A DNA stretch of 40,319 nucleotides, from positions 1-40,319 of the forward strand of contig CANPWN010000007.1 in the NCBI GenBank assembly GCA_947584415.1. Reading direction: 5' to 3'. Shown here one piece after another: positions 8,393 through 17,816 of the stretch. The notes under the pieces are model-generated. The model saw nothing but the letters and a program-made list of their open reading frames with translations. It searched no databases and was not told the DNA's origin. Made by a program: the position numbers and the translations under genes. The stretch's first letter is position 1; every line of letters begins with the position of its first letter. This DNA comes from an uncultured Clostridia bacterium (GTDB lineage Bacteria > Bacillota > Clostridia > Christensenellales > UBA1242).

Positions 8393-9507
8393 TTTGTCCT
8401 CTCATATAACTCTAAATATTTCTCTTTGATTATCTTTGCGGCAGACTCAACTTCTTTGAGCGTGCTTATATCACTGAAACTAACTCTGAGTGCACCTTTG
8501 ACTTGCTCGCGGCTGTATCCCATAGCCTCCAGAACAGAGTTGCCCGCTTTTTTTGATGAACAAGCACTCCCTCTGCCCACAACAACATCATTTTCTAGCA
8601 TCCTAACAAGAGTTTCACTGTTAACACCTGCAAACAAAAGGCAAAGGATATATGGGCTGCCATCAGGACAGACAACACTGATGCCTTTTTCGTTTTCAAT
8701 CTCATGCAAAAATGCGTCATGAAGTTGTTTTACATGCCTAAACGCCTTTTCTGTGTCAATCTCCTCTGCGGCTTTGACCATCGCCATAATTCCGGCAACA
8801 TTTTCAGTCCCCGACCTTATGCCAAATTCTTGTCCTCCGCCAAAAATAATGTTTTTAAGTTGCGTTTTATTTTTAACATATAACGCGCCAACACCTTTTG
8901 GCCCATGAAATTTGTGAGCGGAAATTGACAACAAGTCAATATCAAGCGCATTGACTGAAAAATTTAGTTTTTTAAAAGCCTGCACGCCATCAACATGCAA
9001 AACCGCTTGTGGCGACAAACTTTTGACAAGTTGCGAAACCCTTTTTATGTCATTTATTGCGCCCGTCACATTATTGACAAGCATCACGCTGACAAGCCGC
9101 GTTTTTTTATTTAAAACTTTTTCAAGAAAAGAGTAATCAATCTCTCCATTTTTAGTCAGCGGAATATAATGGACAACCCTTCCTTTTTTTTCCATAGACT
9201 TTGCAACTTCCAAGACGGATGGATGCTCGCCAATGGAGACAACATATTCCCATTTCCCCTCTCTCTCGCTGCCTTTTAAAGAAAGGTTGTTTGACTCAGT
9301 TGCACCGCCGGTGAAGATTATCTCTCCGCCTTTAGCACCCAACATTTTTTTTAATTTTTCTCTTGCCTCATCCAATTTTAATCTGACTTTATTTGCCTCC
9401 GCATAACTTGCAGAGGGATTATAAAAGCAGGCACTTGCGTATTTCCCATACTCCTTCAGTGCATCTTCACTCATGGGGGTTGTTGAACAATTATCAAGAT
9501 ATATCAT
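8389..9507 (-). CDS. Cysteine desulfurase (NifS/IscS family)
   Basis: 372 aa; MIYLDNCSTTPM, SAHKFHGPKGVGALY (PLP lysine), GRGSACSS active-site cysteine; 4-nt overlap with thiI. Confidence 0.94.
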   Translation of the reverse strand: MIYLDNCSTTPMSEDALKEYGKYASACFYNPSASYAEANKVRLKLDEAREKLKKMLGAKGGEIIFTGGATESNNLSLKGSEREGKWEYVVSIGEHPSVLEVAKSMEKKGRVVHYIPLTKNGEIDYSFLEKVLNKKTRLVSVMLVNNVTGAINDIKRVSQLVKSLSPQAVLHVDGVQAFKKLNFSVNALDIDLLSISAHKFHGPKGVGALYVKNKTQLKNIIFGGGQEFGIRSGTENVAGIMAMVKAAEEIDTEKAFRHVKQLHDAFLHEIENEKGISVVCPDGSPYILCLLFAGVNSETLVRMLENDVVVGRGSACSSKKAGNSVLEAMGYSREQVKGALRVSFSDISTLKEVESAAKIIKEKYLELYERTK

Positions 9508-11891
9508 CTTAAACTTGCCCCATATCTGAACTTTAAAGCCTTTATCACTCTTGCCATAACATCAGTCACTTCCTGGTCAGTTAAAGTTTTGTTTTCGTCT
9601 GAAAGTTTGATGTTATATGCCAAACTTTTAACACCTTCGCCAAGGCTTTGACTTCTGTATATATCAAAAAGTTTAACTTCATAAAAGAGTTTTCCGCAAG
9701 CAGATTTTATTGCTGCAATAAGGTCACTGTTTGCAATCTCTTCCTTGACCACAATGGCCAAATCACGCTCAACAATTGGGAATTTTGAAACAGGTTTCAC
9801 CATGAAATGTTTTTCAAGATATGGCAACAACAAATCAAGATTTATTTCACCATACATTGTCTGTTTTGGAAGGTCATAATTTTTTGCAACAAGAGGATGA
9901 ATCTGTCCAAAAGTTGCAACGACATTTTCGTTTTCATCAACAACATCTGCCGACCTGCCAGGGTGAAGATAGGTCTGTTTTGAGCGGAGAAGTGAATATT
10001 TAACGCCCGTTTGTTCAACCGCATTTAAAACTGCACCCTTAAACTCATAAAAGTCCTTTTCCGTTGACGCGAGTCCAATAAAATTAGTTTCTGTTGGAAG
10101 TTCAGTTAAAGGCAGTTGTTTTGGCTGATAAGTTCTGCCCGCCTCAAAGATGCTAAGTTCTTTATTCCCCACGCTTATGTTGTAAGCAATGCTGGTAAGA
10201 AGTGAGTGCGCCATTGTTGAACGAAGATGGCTTATTTCTTCACTGATTGGGTTGGCAATTTTAATCATAAATCTGCGGTTGTCAGTTATATTAAGTTTTT
10301 CACAGATGTCTGGTGGGCAAAGTGAATAATTAAGCACTTCATAATAGCCGCTCGCAACAAGGCTGTTTTTGATTTTGCGTTCAAGTTTTGTCCTGTCATC
10401 AAGTTTTCCCTCTGTCACTACCGAATTTTCAAAAAGTCGGGTTTGAAGTTTATCATAGGCAGAATAGCCGTAAATTCGAATAACCTCCTCTGCCAAATCA
10501 TACTCGTTTTCGAGGTCCTCCCTCATAAAAGGAACATAAGCCCTTATAACTCCATTTTCAAGTTTGCACTCAAGCCCTAACCCTGTGAGAATTTTTAAAA
10601 TATCCATTTGCGGAATTTCAAGACCAAGTATGTCCCAAATTTGCTTGCATGAGCATGAAATTTCCCTCTGCTTTGGCTTTGAAGTATACTCGTCAATCAC
10701 GCCCGAAACAATTGTGCCAAGTTTAAGTTCATAAATAAGGCTCAAAAATCTGTTCATGCCTTGCTCAGCACTCACAAAACAAACACCTTTTTCAAAACGT
10801 GCAGAAGAGTCTGTTCTGACACCTACTCTTCTTGAAGTAAGACGAACACTCTTTAAATCAAACACTGCCGCCTCAATAACAGCATCTTTTGTTGACGCAG
10901 AAATTGCACTGTCCATGCCACCAATAACGCCTGCAATAACCATAGCCTTGTCGCTGTCCGCAATCACCAAATCATCAGACGAAAGTTCATACGAATTGTG
11001 ATTTAAAACCTCAAGCCTTTCGCCTTTATTGGCTTGGCGAACAACAATCTTTCCGCCACCAATTTTGCTTTTGTCAAACGCATGCATAGGCTGACCCATT
11101 TCAATTAACACATAGTTTGTAAGGTCAACAATAGTGTTTATTGCTTTGATACCCACAGCAAACAGCCTTCGCCTTATAAAATCAGGAGATTTTTCAATTT
11201 TAACATCTTTAACAACGGCCGCCATATACCTAAGGCACGCTTCACTTTTTCTTTCAACAGAAAGATAATCCTCAACCTTTTCCGCTGAAGTTTTATAACT
11301 CAAATTTGGAACTTTGAAAGGCTTGCCATAGATGGCACAAACCTCTCTTGCAATGCCCACAACACTCATGCAGTCTGGTCTGTTTGGCGTTATGTTAATG
11401 TCATAAATAACATCATCAAGTCCAAGCGCTTTGTCAATATCCTCGCCAAGAGTGAAGCTTTCTGGCAAAATCAAAATTCCATCAACAGACGCACCATCAA
11501 TATAAGAGTCATCAATTCCAAGTTCTTCGCCAGAGCAGAACATACCCTCGCTGTCAACTCCACGAAGTTTGCTTTTTTGAATTTTAATTCCGTTGACAAG
11601 GTCTGCTCCCGGCAGTGAAACAGGCACAACAGCGCCTTCAAAAACATTTGTTGCCGCCGTGATAATTTGCGCCCTGCTTTCACCCAAATTGACATCACAA
11701 ATTTGCAACTTGTCTGCTGAAGGATGTTTTGTTATTTTTTCAATCCTTCCAACCTTAACATCATGAAGATGCGAGTTTTGATAAATAAGTTCTTCAACCT
11801 CAAAACCTGCCTCTGTCAACCTGTCAGCGAGTTTTTCAGGCGTGTCATCAATATCAACAAAATCTTTCAGCCATTTGTATGTGACTTTCAT
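9504..11891 (-). CDS. pheT: Phenylalanine--tRNA ligase beta subunit
   Basis: MKVTYKWLKDFVDIDDTPEKLADRLTEAGFEVE..., tRNA-binding, B3/B4, B5 and FDX-ACB regions; ATG at 11891 preferred. Confidence 0.97.
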   Translation of the reverse strand: MKVTYKWLKDFVDIDDTPEKLADRLTEAGFEVEELIYQNSHLHDVKVGRIEKITKHPSADKLQICDVNLGESRAQIITAATNVFEGAVVPVSLPGADLVNGIKIQKSKLRGVDSEGMFCSGEELGIDDSYIDGASVDGILILPESFTLGEDIDKALGLDDVIYDINITPNRPDCMSVVGIAREVCAIYGKPFKVPNLSYKTSAEKVEDYLSVERKSEACLRYMAAVVKDVKIEKSPDFIRRRLFAVGIKAINTIVDLTNYVLIEMGQPMHAFDKSKIGGGKIVVRQANKGERLEVLNHNSYELSSDDLVIADSDKAMVIAGVIGGMDSAISASTKDAVIEAAVFDLKSVRLTSRRVGVRTDSSARFEKGVCFVSAEQGMNRFLSLIYELKLGTIVSGVIDEYTSKPKQREISCSCKQIWDILGLEIPQMDILKILTGLGLECKLENGVIRAYVPFMREDLENEYDLAEEVIRIYGYSAYDKLQTRLFENSVVTEGKLDDRTKLERKIKNSLVASGYYEVLNYSLCPPDICEKLNITDNRRFMIKIANPISEEISHLRSTMAHSLLTSIAYNISVGNKELSIFEAGRTYQPKQLPLTELPTETNFIGLASTEKDFYEFKGAVLNAVEQTGVKYSLLRSKQTYLHPGRSADVVDENENVVATFGQIHPLVAKNYDLPKQTMYGEINLDLLLPYLEKHFMVKPVSKFPIVERDLAIVVKEEIANSDLIAAIKSACGKLFYEVKLFDIYRSQSLGEGVKSLAYNIKLSDENKTLTDQEVTDVMARVIKALKFRYGASLR

Positions 11892-11967
11892 TGTTTTTTC
11901 TCCTTTTTTGTTATTAAAACATAACATAATAGTTAAATTTATACTCATTTATGTTATTAAAACATAA

Positions 11968-12987
11968 TCACTTCATCTGCTTTAAGAAACGGATGTCGTT
12001 TCTGAACATAGAGCGAATATCTCCTATTCCATCTTTGACCATGGCAACCCTGTCAACGCCAAAACCAAAGGCAAAGCCGCGGTATTTTTTGCTGTCAATT
12101 CCGCCCATCTCCAAAACCTTTGGATTTACAATGCCCGCGCCCAACAATTCCATAAATCCCGTGCCTTTGCAAATTCTGCAGCCACTTCCATGGCATATTG
12201 GACAGGTCACATCAACTTCAACACTAGGTTCTGTAAATGGGAAAAATGATGGTCTGAATCTTATTTGTGTTTCTTCGCCAAAGGTCTTACGCATAAGTGC
12301 GGTCAACATTGCCTTTAAATCCGCCATAGAAACATTTTCATCTATCACAAGTCCCTCAAGTTGATGGAACACTGGCGAGTGAGTTGAGTCACTGTCATTT
12401 CTGTAAACCCTGCCTGGTGAAATAATCTTAAAAGGCGGCTTCAATTTTTGCATTATTCTTGCCTGAACTGAGGAAGTTTGAGAGCGAAGCAAGATGTTAT
12501 CCGAAACAAAAAAGGTGTCCTGCATATCTCGTGCAGGATGATTTTTCGGCACATTTAACGCTTCAAAGTTGTAATAATCAAGTTCAACCTCTGGGCCATC
12601 TACAACTTGAAAACCAAGTCCAACACAGGTGTCAATCAGTGTTTCATAAACCCTAGACAAAGGATGCAACGCCCCACGCTGTGAATTTTTTGATGGCTCA
12701 GTTATGTCTATTGCGCTTTTGGAAAGTTCTTGTTGCATTTCCAAGTTTTCAAATTTGCTTTCTTCTTCTTTAAACAAAGCCTCAAGACTGTCTCTCACTT
12801 CATTTACAAGCGCCCCAATTTTTGGCCTCATTTCAGGACTAACTTCCCTCATACCTCGCAAAACTTGTGTCAGAAGCCCCGCTTTGCCAAGATATTTGAC
12901 TCGGACTGCATTGAGTTCGGACTTATTTTGGGCAAGACGAATCTCTTTTTCTGCATCTTCCCTAAGTCCGCTTATCTGTTCAATCAT
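11968..12987 (-). CDS. pheS: Phenylalanine--tRNA ligase alpha subunit
   Basis: 339 aa; HPLSRVYETLIDTCVGLGFQVVDGPEVELDYYNFEALNVPKNHPARDMQDTFFV; class II motifs. Confidence 0.97.
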   Translation of the reverse strand: MIEQISGLREDAEKEIRLAQNKSELNAVRVKYLGKAGLLTQVLRGMREVSPEMRPKIGALVNEVRDSLEALFKEEESKFENLEMQQELSKSAIDITEPSKNSQRGALHPLSRVYETLIDTCVGLGFQVVDGPEVELDYYNFEALNVPKNHPARDMQDTFFVSDNILLRSQTSSVQARIMQKLKPPFKIISPGRVYRNDSDSTHSPVFHQLEGLVIDENVSMADLKAMLTALMRKTFGEETQIRFRPSFFPFTEPSVEVDVTCPICHGSGCRICKGTGFMELLGAGIVNPKVLEMGGIDSKKYRGFAFGFGVDRVAMVKDGIGDIRSMFRNDIRFLKQMK

Positions 12988-13044
12988 TTTTTCTCCTTTT
13001 TACTTGTAAATTTTATCATATACTTTCTTTTTTGTCAAAAGTTA

Positions 13045-13053
13045 TGCTATACT
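13045..13053 (+). promoter_or_regulatory. Extended -10 promoter TGcTATACT upstream of the RluA-family gene
   Basis: Extended -10 element whose 3' end is 6 nt from the ATG at 13060; no Shine-Dalgarno in between. Confidence 0.55.
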
Positions 13054-13059
13054 TTTTAA

Positions 13060-13902
13060 ATGAAAATCATTTCGCTTAAAGCCAATAAGGACTATAAAAA
13101 AATCTATTATTTTCTAAAGGATAACGGCTTTTCAGAAAGCCTGATTTCCAATTTAAGAAAGCGCACGGGGGCATTAATAATTGATGGCATTTCAAAAACC
13201 ATGCGTGATGGCATTTCTAATGGCGAAGAACTTTCTGTCACTTTTGTGGACACAAAACCCACGCAACTTGAATTCAATGACCTTCAACTTGACATACTTT
13301 TTGAAAATGATGACCTTCTTGTTGTAAATAAACCCGCCGGAGTGCCAACCATACCTTCAAAAAGCCATTTTTCCGACAATCTTGCTGGATGCGTTGCCAA
13401 ATATATGCAAAAAAGAAATGAGCCTTTTGTTTTTAGAGCAATAGGTCGGCTTGACAGAGAAACATCAGGAATTGTTGTGCTTGCGCTCAACCAATATGCA
13501 GCAGAAAAAACAAAAGTTGAAAAAACCTATTATGCCCTTTGTCATGGCACTTTTGACAAGAAAAATTTTGCAATTGAAAAGCCAATATTAACTGAAAATG
13601 AGGGCGGCATAAATATAAGAAAAAGGCAGATTTCTTCTGATGGAAAACCGGCGACAACCTTTGTGAAAGTGCTTGAAAATAAAGGAGAAAACAGCCTTAT
13701 TGAACTAAAACTTGTCCATGGCAGGACACATCAAATTCGCCTTCATCTTTCGTCAATTGGCCACCCTCTTTGTGGCGACAGGCTTTATGGAACTAAAGAC
13801 AAATTTTCTCGCACTATGCTTCATTGCGGCAAAGCGAAAATCACTCTGCCTGACAATAAAAAAATTGAAGTTAATACACCTTTTCCAAAGGACTTTGAAT
13901 AA
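13060..13902 (+). CDS. RluA-family 23S rRNA pseudouridine synthase
   Basis: 280 aa; AIGRLDRETSGIVVLALN catalytic motif, GRTHQIRLHLSSIGHPLCGDRLYG. Confidence 0.94.
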   Translation: MKIISLKANKDYKKIYYFLKDNGFSESLISNLRKRTGALIIDGISKTMRDGISNGEELSVTFVDTKPTQLEFNDLQLDILFENDDLLVVNKPAGVPTIPSKSHFSDNLAGCVAKYMQKRNEPFVFRAIGRLDRETSGIVVLALNQYAAEKTKVEKTYYALCHGTFDKKNFAIEKPILTENEGGINIRKRQISSDGKPATTFVKVLENKGENSLIELKLVHGRTHQIRLHLSSIGHPLCGDRLYGTKDKFSRTMLHCGKAKITLPDNKKIEVNTPFPKDFE

Positions 13903-14544
13903 TCATTTTTGCACACCAAGATAAACCTGCGGAACTTTGCCATTTATGACAAACTCACAAATCAAAACCTGGGTGATAAAATCAACCTTTTGTGTGGCAA
14001 GTGGCAAAACAACGCTGACAGAGGCAGAAACATCAATATAAATTGACAATAGCGTGCTGTTAATTCCAGCAGATGAAAGTTGACTTGAAAAAGATGTGAT
14101 AATTGACCCTATTGGAACAAGTTGAACATTTACTTTTGGCCCAATACCAGACAGGGCGTTTATACCTGAAAAAGAACCCATTGGCACTTTGATAGTTTTT
14201 GGCATGTCATCAAGCATGATTTGTGCACTTGTTGAAAGTTGACGAGCAAAATAATTGACAGCAACGGGCTTTGCAACCACAGAAGCAACATTGCCATCAG
14301 AGGAATATTTGACATCTAAAAAGTCCTCATAGGTGTAATTATTCTCCTCCATCACCTCATAAATGGCATCACTGACAGCCGTTGTGGCAACTGAGTCGAC
14401 CTGTGCTCTTGAAACAGTGGCAACAAGAGGGCCGACAACAAAATGAAAATATAAAAAAGCAATAAAGATAACCAACAAAAAAATGCCAACAGCAATCAAC
14501 AATTTTGTTTTTATGCTCATTTTCTTTTGGCAAAATTTTCTCAT
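13903..14544 (-). CDS. yunB: Sporulation protein YunB-like
   Basis: 213 aa; N-terminal TM, VDSVATTAVSDAIYEVM, VPMGSFSGINALSGIGPKVNVQLVPIGS typical of YunB/SpoYunB. Confidence 0.85.
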   Translation of the reverse strand: MRKFCQKKMSIKTKLLIAVGIFLLVIFIAFLYFHFVVGPLVATVSRAQVDSVATTAVSDAIYEVMEENNYTYEDFLDVKYSSDGNVASVVAKPVAVNYFARQLSTSAQIMLDDMPKTIKVPMGSFSGINALSGIGPKVNVQLVPIGSIITSFSSQLSSAGINSTLLSIYIDVSASVSVVLPLATQKVDFITQVLICEFVINGKVPQVYLGVQK

Positions 14545-14582
14545 GCTTTTAAATATATGTTTTTGAGATATAAAACTTTACA

Positions 14583-14651
14583 CACAACATATTGTGCGTA
14601 TTATGACATAATATACGGAATATGTGCTGATTAGCGTTAAGTTATCAGCAC
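14583..14651. repeat. Dispersed palindromic element, copy 1 (degenerate), overlapping a second hairpin
   Basis: CACAACATATTGTGCGTATTATG-A-CATAATATACGGAATATGTGCTG plus GTGCTGAT...ATCAGCAC (14624-14651). Confidence 0.65.
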
Positions 14652-14682
14652 GGAAGAGGTGGCATTTATTTTTGAAGATGGG

Positions 14683-15039
14683 CTATTTTGTTTTTGATTT
14701 GAAGATAAGGGAAAACAAAAATGCAAAGCCGACTGCTGCGGCTATTCCGCCGGCGGTTGCTTCCAAGCCGCCTGTGAACGCACCCAAAAGTCCTATGCTT
14801 TTCACCGCGCCCATTGCACCCTTTGCAAGCGAAGCCCCAAAGCCAATAATTGGAACATTTATGCCAGCTTTGGCAAACTGGGAAATTGGCTCAAAAAGTT
14901 CAAAGGCTTGCAGCACAACACCAATCAAAACAAATGTGACAAGTATTCGTGCCGAAGTGATTTTTGTTGTTATTATCAGAATTTGTCCTATCATACAAAC
15001 AAGACCACCAATCAAAAACGCCCATAAAAAATCCATCAT
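14683..15039 (-). CDS. spoVAE: Stage V sporulation protein AE
   Basis: 118-aa membrane protein; FLWAFLIGGLVCMIGQILI...PIIGFGASLAKGAM; downstream of spoVAD. Confidence 0.92.
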   Translation of the reverse strand: MMDFLWAFLIGGLVCMIGQILIITTKITSARILVTFVLIGVVLQAFELFEPISQFAKAGINVPIIGFGASLAKGAMGAVKSIGLLGAFTGGLEATAGGIAAAVGFAFLFSLIFKSKTK

Positions 15040-16034
15040 TTACCTCCCGCCTCAATGACTATTGCATGGCTTATGCCTGGAATTGACTCCCCTTGTTGAG
15101 AGGCTGTTGTGCTCATGAGTGCGCCCGTTGGAACAAACAAAACGCGTTTTAATTCTCTCTTTTTGAGTTTTTTTATTATATAGCCATTTAAAACTGACGC
15201 GCTTGCACCACATCCGCTGCCGCCGCACATTGTGTCCTGCTCACGCGTGAAATATGAGTGGCCGCAATCAGAATAATTTGGGCCCAATTTTATGCCTTTA
15301 TCTTCCAATAAATCAACCAAAATTTCTGCCCCAAGTTTTCCTAAATCACCCGTCACTATAAGGTCATAATCAGTTGGTTTGCGCCCTGTTTCATTGAAAT
15401 GCGTGAAGATTGTTTCCGCCGCCGCCGGCGCCATTGCCGCGCCCATATTGTTGACATCGACAATGCCAAAATCAACAACCTTACCGAAAGTTGCCATTGT
15501 TATTTCTGGGCCTTTCCCTTCAAGCGACAACACGCTTGCCCCAGCCGCAGTCACTGTCCATTGTGAAGTTGGCACTCGTTGATTTCCAAGTTCCAGCGGA
15601 AAGCGGAACTGTCTTTCTGCAGTTGAAAAGTGCGAGCCTGTTGCACATAAAATATTGCCAAAATGCCCGCCATTGACCATCATTGCTCCCACTGCAAGCG
15701 TTTCTGCCATGGTTGAACACGCGCCAAATATGCCAAGATATGGCAGCGAAAAATCTCGTGCCGTGAAGGAAGAGGATATTATTTGATTTAATAAATCACC
15801 AGCAAGCATGAGGTTGATTTGGCTTGCAGTTAATCCTGCACTTTCAATTGCTCCTGTTACAGCCTGCTCAAACATCTTTCTTTCGGCAAGTTCATAGGTC
15901 TTTTCACCGAAGAGGTCATTTTTCATGACATAATCAAAATATGACCCAAAAGGTCCTGCCCCCTCTTTTGGCCCAACAATTGAATAACTGCCAATAATTT
16001 TTGGTCTGTTCCTAAATTCCACCGTTTGATTCAT
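15036..16034 (-). CDS. spoVAD: Stage V sporulation protein AD (thiolase-fold)
   Basis: Start MNQTVEFRNRPKIIGSYSIVGPKEGAGPFGSYFDYV; GACSTMAETLAVGAMMVNGG; DCGHSYFTREQDTMCGGSGCGASA. Confidence 0.95.
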   Translation of the reverse strand: MNQTVEFRNRPKIIGSYSIVGPKEGAGPFGSYFDYVMKNDLFGEKTYELAERKMFEQAVTGAIESAGLTASQINLMLAGDLLNQIISSSFTARDFSLPYLGIFGACSTMAETLAVGAMMVNGGHFGNILCATGSHFSTAERQFRFPLELGNQRVPTSQWTVTAAGASVLSLEGKGPEITMATFGKVVDFGIVDVNNMGAAMAPAAAETIFTHFNETGRKPTDYDLIVTGDLGKLGAEILVDLLEDKGIKLGPNYSDCGHSYFTREQDTMCGGSGCGASASVLNGYIIKKLKKRELKRVLFVPTGALMSTTASQQGESIPGISHAIVIEAGGK

Positions 16035-16489
16035 TAAAATAGCCCCACTATCCAATAAATAATTCCGACAACTATGCTGCTCACAACGCCGACAACAATG
16101 ACCGGCCCTGCAATTGTGAACATCTTTACGCATGTGCCATATATGATACCTTCGTGCTTAAACTCTATTGCTGGCGAGGAAATGGAATTGGAAAAACCGG
16201 TGATTGGCACAATACTTCCGCCGCCGGCAAATTTGCCAATCTTGTCATAAACACCAATGCCAGTGAGAAAAGACGCAAGAAAAATTAACACCACAAGTGT
16301 CCACGCCCATGCCGTTTGTTGGGACATGTATGGGAAAAGATAAAGAATAAGCATATCAATGCCCTGTCCTATCACGCATATCAGTCCTCCAACCCAAAAC
16401 GAATTGAACAGGCTTGGCCACGCTTTCGTTTTTGGAATTCGCGCTTCAACATAGCGGTTATAAGCCTCATTGCGCTTTTCTTGTTTCAT
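16034..16489 (-). CDS. spoVAC: Stage V sporulation protein AC
   Basis: FWVGGLICVIGQGIDMLI...GGGSIVPITGFSNSISSPAIEFKHEG; GGAGG RBS before ATG at 16489. Confidence 0.93.
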   Translation of the reverse strand: MKQEKRNEAYNRYVEARIPKTKAWPSLFNSFWVGGLICVIGQGIDMLILYLFPYMSQQTAWAWTLVVLIFLASFLTGIGVYDKIGKFAGGGSIVPITGFSNSISSPAIEFKHEGIIYGTCVKMFTIAGPVIVVGVVSSIVVGIIYWIVGLF

Positions 16490-16573
16490 ATTTCCTCCGT
16501 TACCCTTATTTTTGGACAAAAATTTAAAGAATAAACCATAAATTATTTGCTCAAACTAACCTGAGGAGGAATT

Positions 16574-17800
16574 ATGAAAAAAACACCTATTATTTTGGGG
16601 CTTGGACTTGCGTTGGTTGTCACACTGGCTGGCTGCAATAATACAACTTACAGCGAAAACGCCGTTGTGGACAAACTTTCGCATGAACTTGACCATGTCA
16701 CAAACACTGTTTCGTCAACTGACGAAACATCCAACAAACTTTCAGTATCCAACATTTCAAAAAAGTTCACCTCTGTTGGCGAAACCTCTTTTACCAAATT
16801 GACAGACGCCTATCAAAAGGCAAAGGAACTTTCCACCAATATTGAGGACAATAGCGAAAGAGTTTTGAGAAAAGCAAAACAGATTAAGCGTGAAGTCGCT
16901 GGCGGAATAAAACTCGGCAGTGAAAATGCAAAGGCTATTTCGGAACTTACCGCATCAATGCAGCGCTACACGACCTCGCTTGGAAAGACCAAGAGCGACT
17001 ACAAAAACACCGTTAAAAGCATAGCCAAACTTGACAGGCTTGACGGAAATGAAATTGACGCAAAAATCACACGACTTGGATGCTGCTTGCAAGCGAGAAA
17101 TTGTTATTTAAACAACATTTTAAACACTTTAAACAATATTGAAACAATTATCTCTTCACTTGAAAATGAGGACAATAATCAAACTGTCGAAACAGAGGAA
17201 ACGACAGATGAAAAGCCTCTTGAAGAGACCATAAACAACGGCTTTAATTTTAACGGAACAAATGGATACGGCTATGGTTATAACAATGGCTACAACGGAT
17301 ACGGCTACAACAACGGATATAACGGATATGGTTACAACAATGGTTACCGCGGCGGCCCTTTCAACCCAAACCGCAACACTGACACTTATGGCCCTGGGGT
17401 CACAAACATAGACACTTACAGAAATGACGGATTTAATCGCCACTTCAATGGCTCAAACGGCGTCAATAATATTGAAAGCAATCCTGAAAATGAAATGAAC
17501 GACCTTATGCTTCCACAAGATGAAACGACCAAAATTGTGACAAAAGAAGAAGAAAATATGCCTGAAACAAAAGAAGAGCAGTCTCTTACAAATGAGTCAA
17601 CTTCTTTAAAAAAGGAAATAAAAGAAGAGAAAAACAAAAGTTCTTCACCTCAACCAATTCCAAGCAAGACTTTACGCAACAAAACAACCACAGTGGATAA
17701 CAAAACAACCACAGTGGATAACAAAGTTAAAGGCCACACTCAAAACGCCATGATTGACATCAACCAAAAGATTGACAAACTAATAAAAAAAGCGGACTAA
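16574..17800 (+). CDS. Repeat-containing lipoprotein, function unknown
   Basis: 408 aa; lipobox VTLAGC; low-complexity NGYGYNNGYNGYGYNNGY tract; GAGGAG RBS. Confidence 0.85.
   Translation: MKKTPIILGLGLALVVTLAGCNNTTYSENAVVDKLSHELDHVTNTVSSTDETSNKLSVSNISKKFTSVGETSFTKLTDAYQKAKELSTNIEDNSERVLRKAKQIKREVAGGIKLGSENAKAISELTASMQRYTTSLGKTKSDYKNTVKSIAKLDRLDGNEIDAKITRLGCCLQARNCYLNNILNTLNNIETIISSLENEDNNQTVETEETTDEKPLEETINNGFNFNGTNGYGYGYNNGYNGYGYNNGYNGYGYNNGYRGGPFNPNRNTDTYGPGVTNIDTYRNDGFNRHFNGSNGVNNIESNPENEMNDLMLPQDETTKIVTKEEENMPETKEEQSLTNESTSLKKEIKEEKNKSSSPQPIPSKTLRNKTTTVDNKTTTVDNKVKGHTQNAMIDINQKIDKLIKKAD
17262..17350 (+). repeat. Gly/Tyr/Asn-rich tandem repeat inside the lipoprotein CDS
   Basis: Repeated aacggatAyggYtacaacaAyggNtat units encoding NGYGYNNGY. 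Confidence 0.8.
17678..17719 (+). repeat. Perfect 21-bp x2 tandem repeat (NKTTTVD)
   Basis: aacaaaacaaccacagtggat at 17678-17698 and 17699-17719. Confidence 0.9.
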
Positions 17801-17816
17801 CCCCGCTTTTTTTAGC
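17788..17816. terminator. Bidirectional terminator between the lipoprotein gene and sigF
   Basis: AAAAAAAGCGG-actaac-CCCGCTTTTTTT. Confidence 0.75.

Noticed and set aside
12988-13059. T-box riboswitch upstream of pheS
   Set aside because: Only 72 bp separates pheS from the divergent RluA-family gene, and no specifier loop or T-box sequence was seen.
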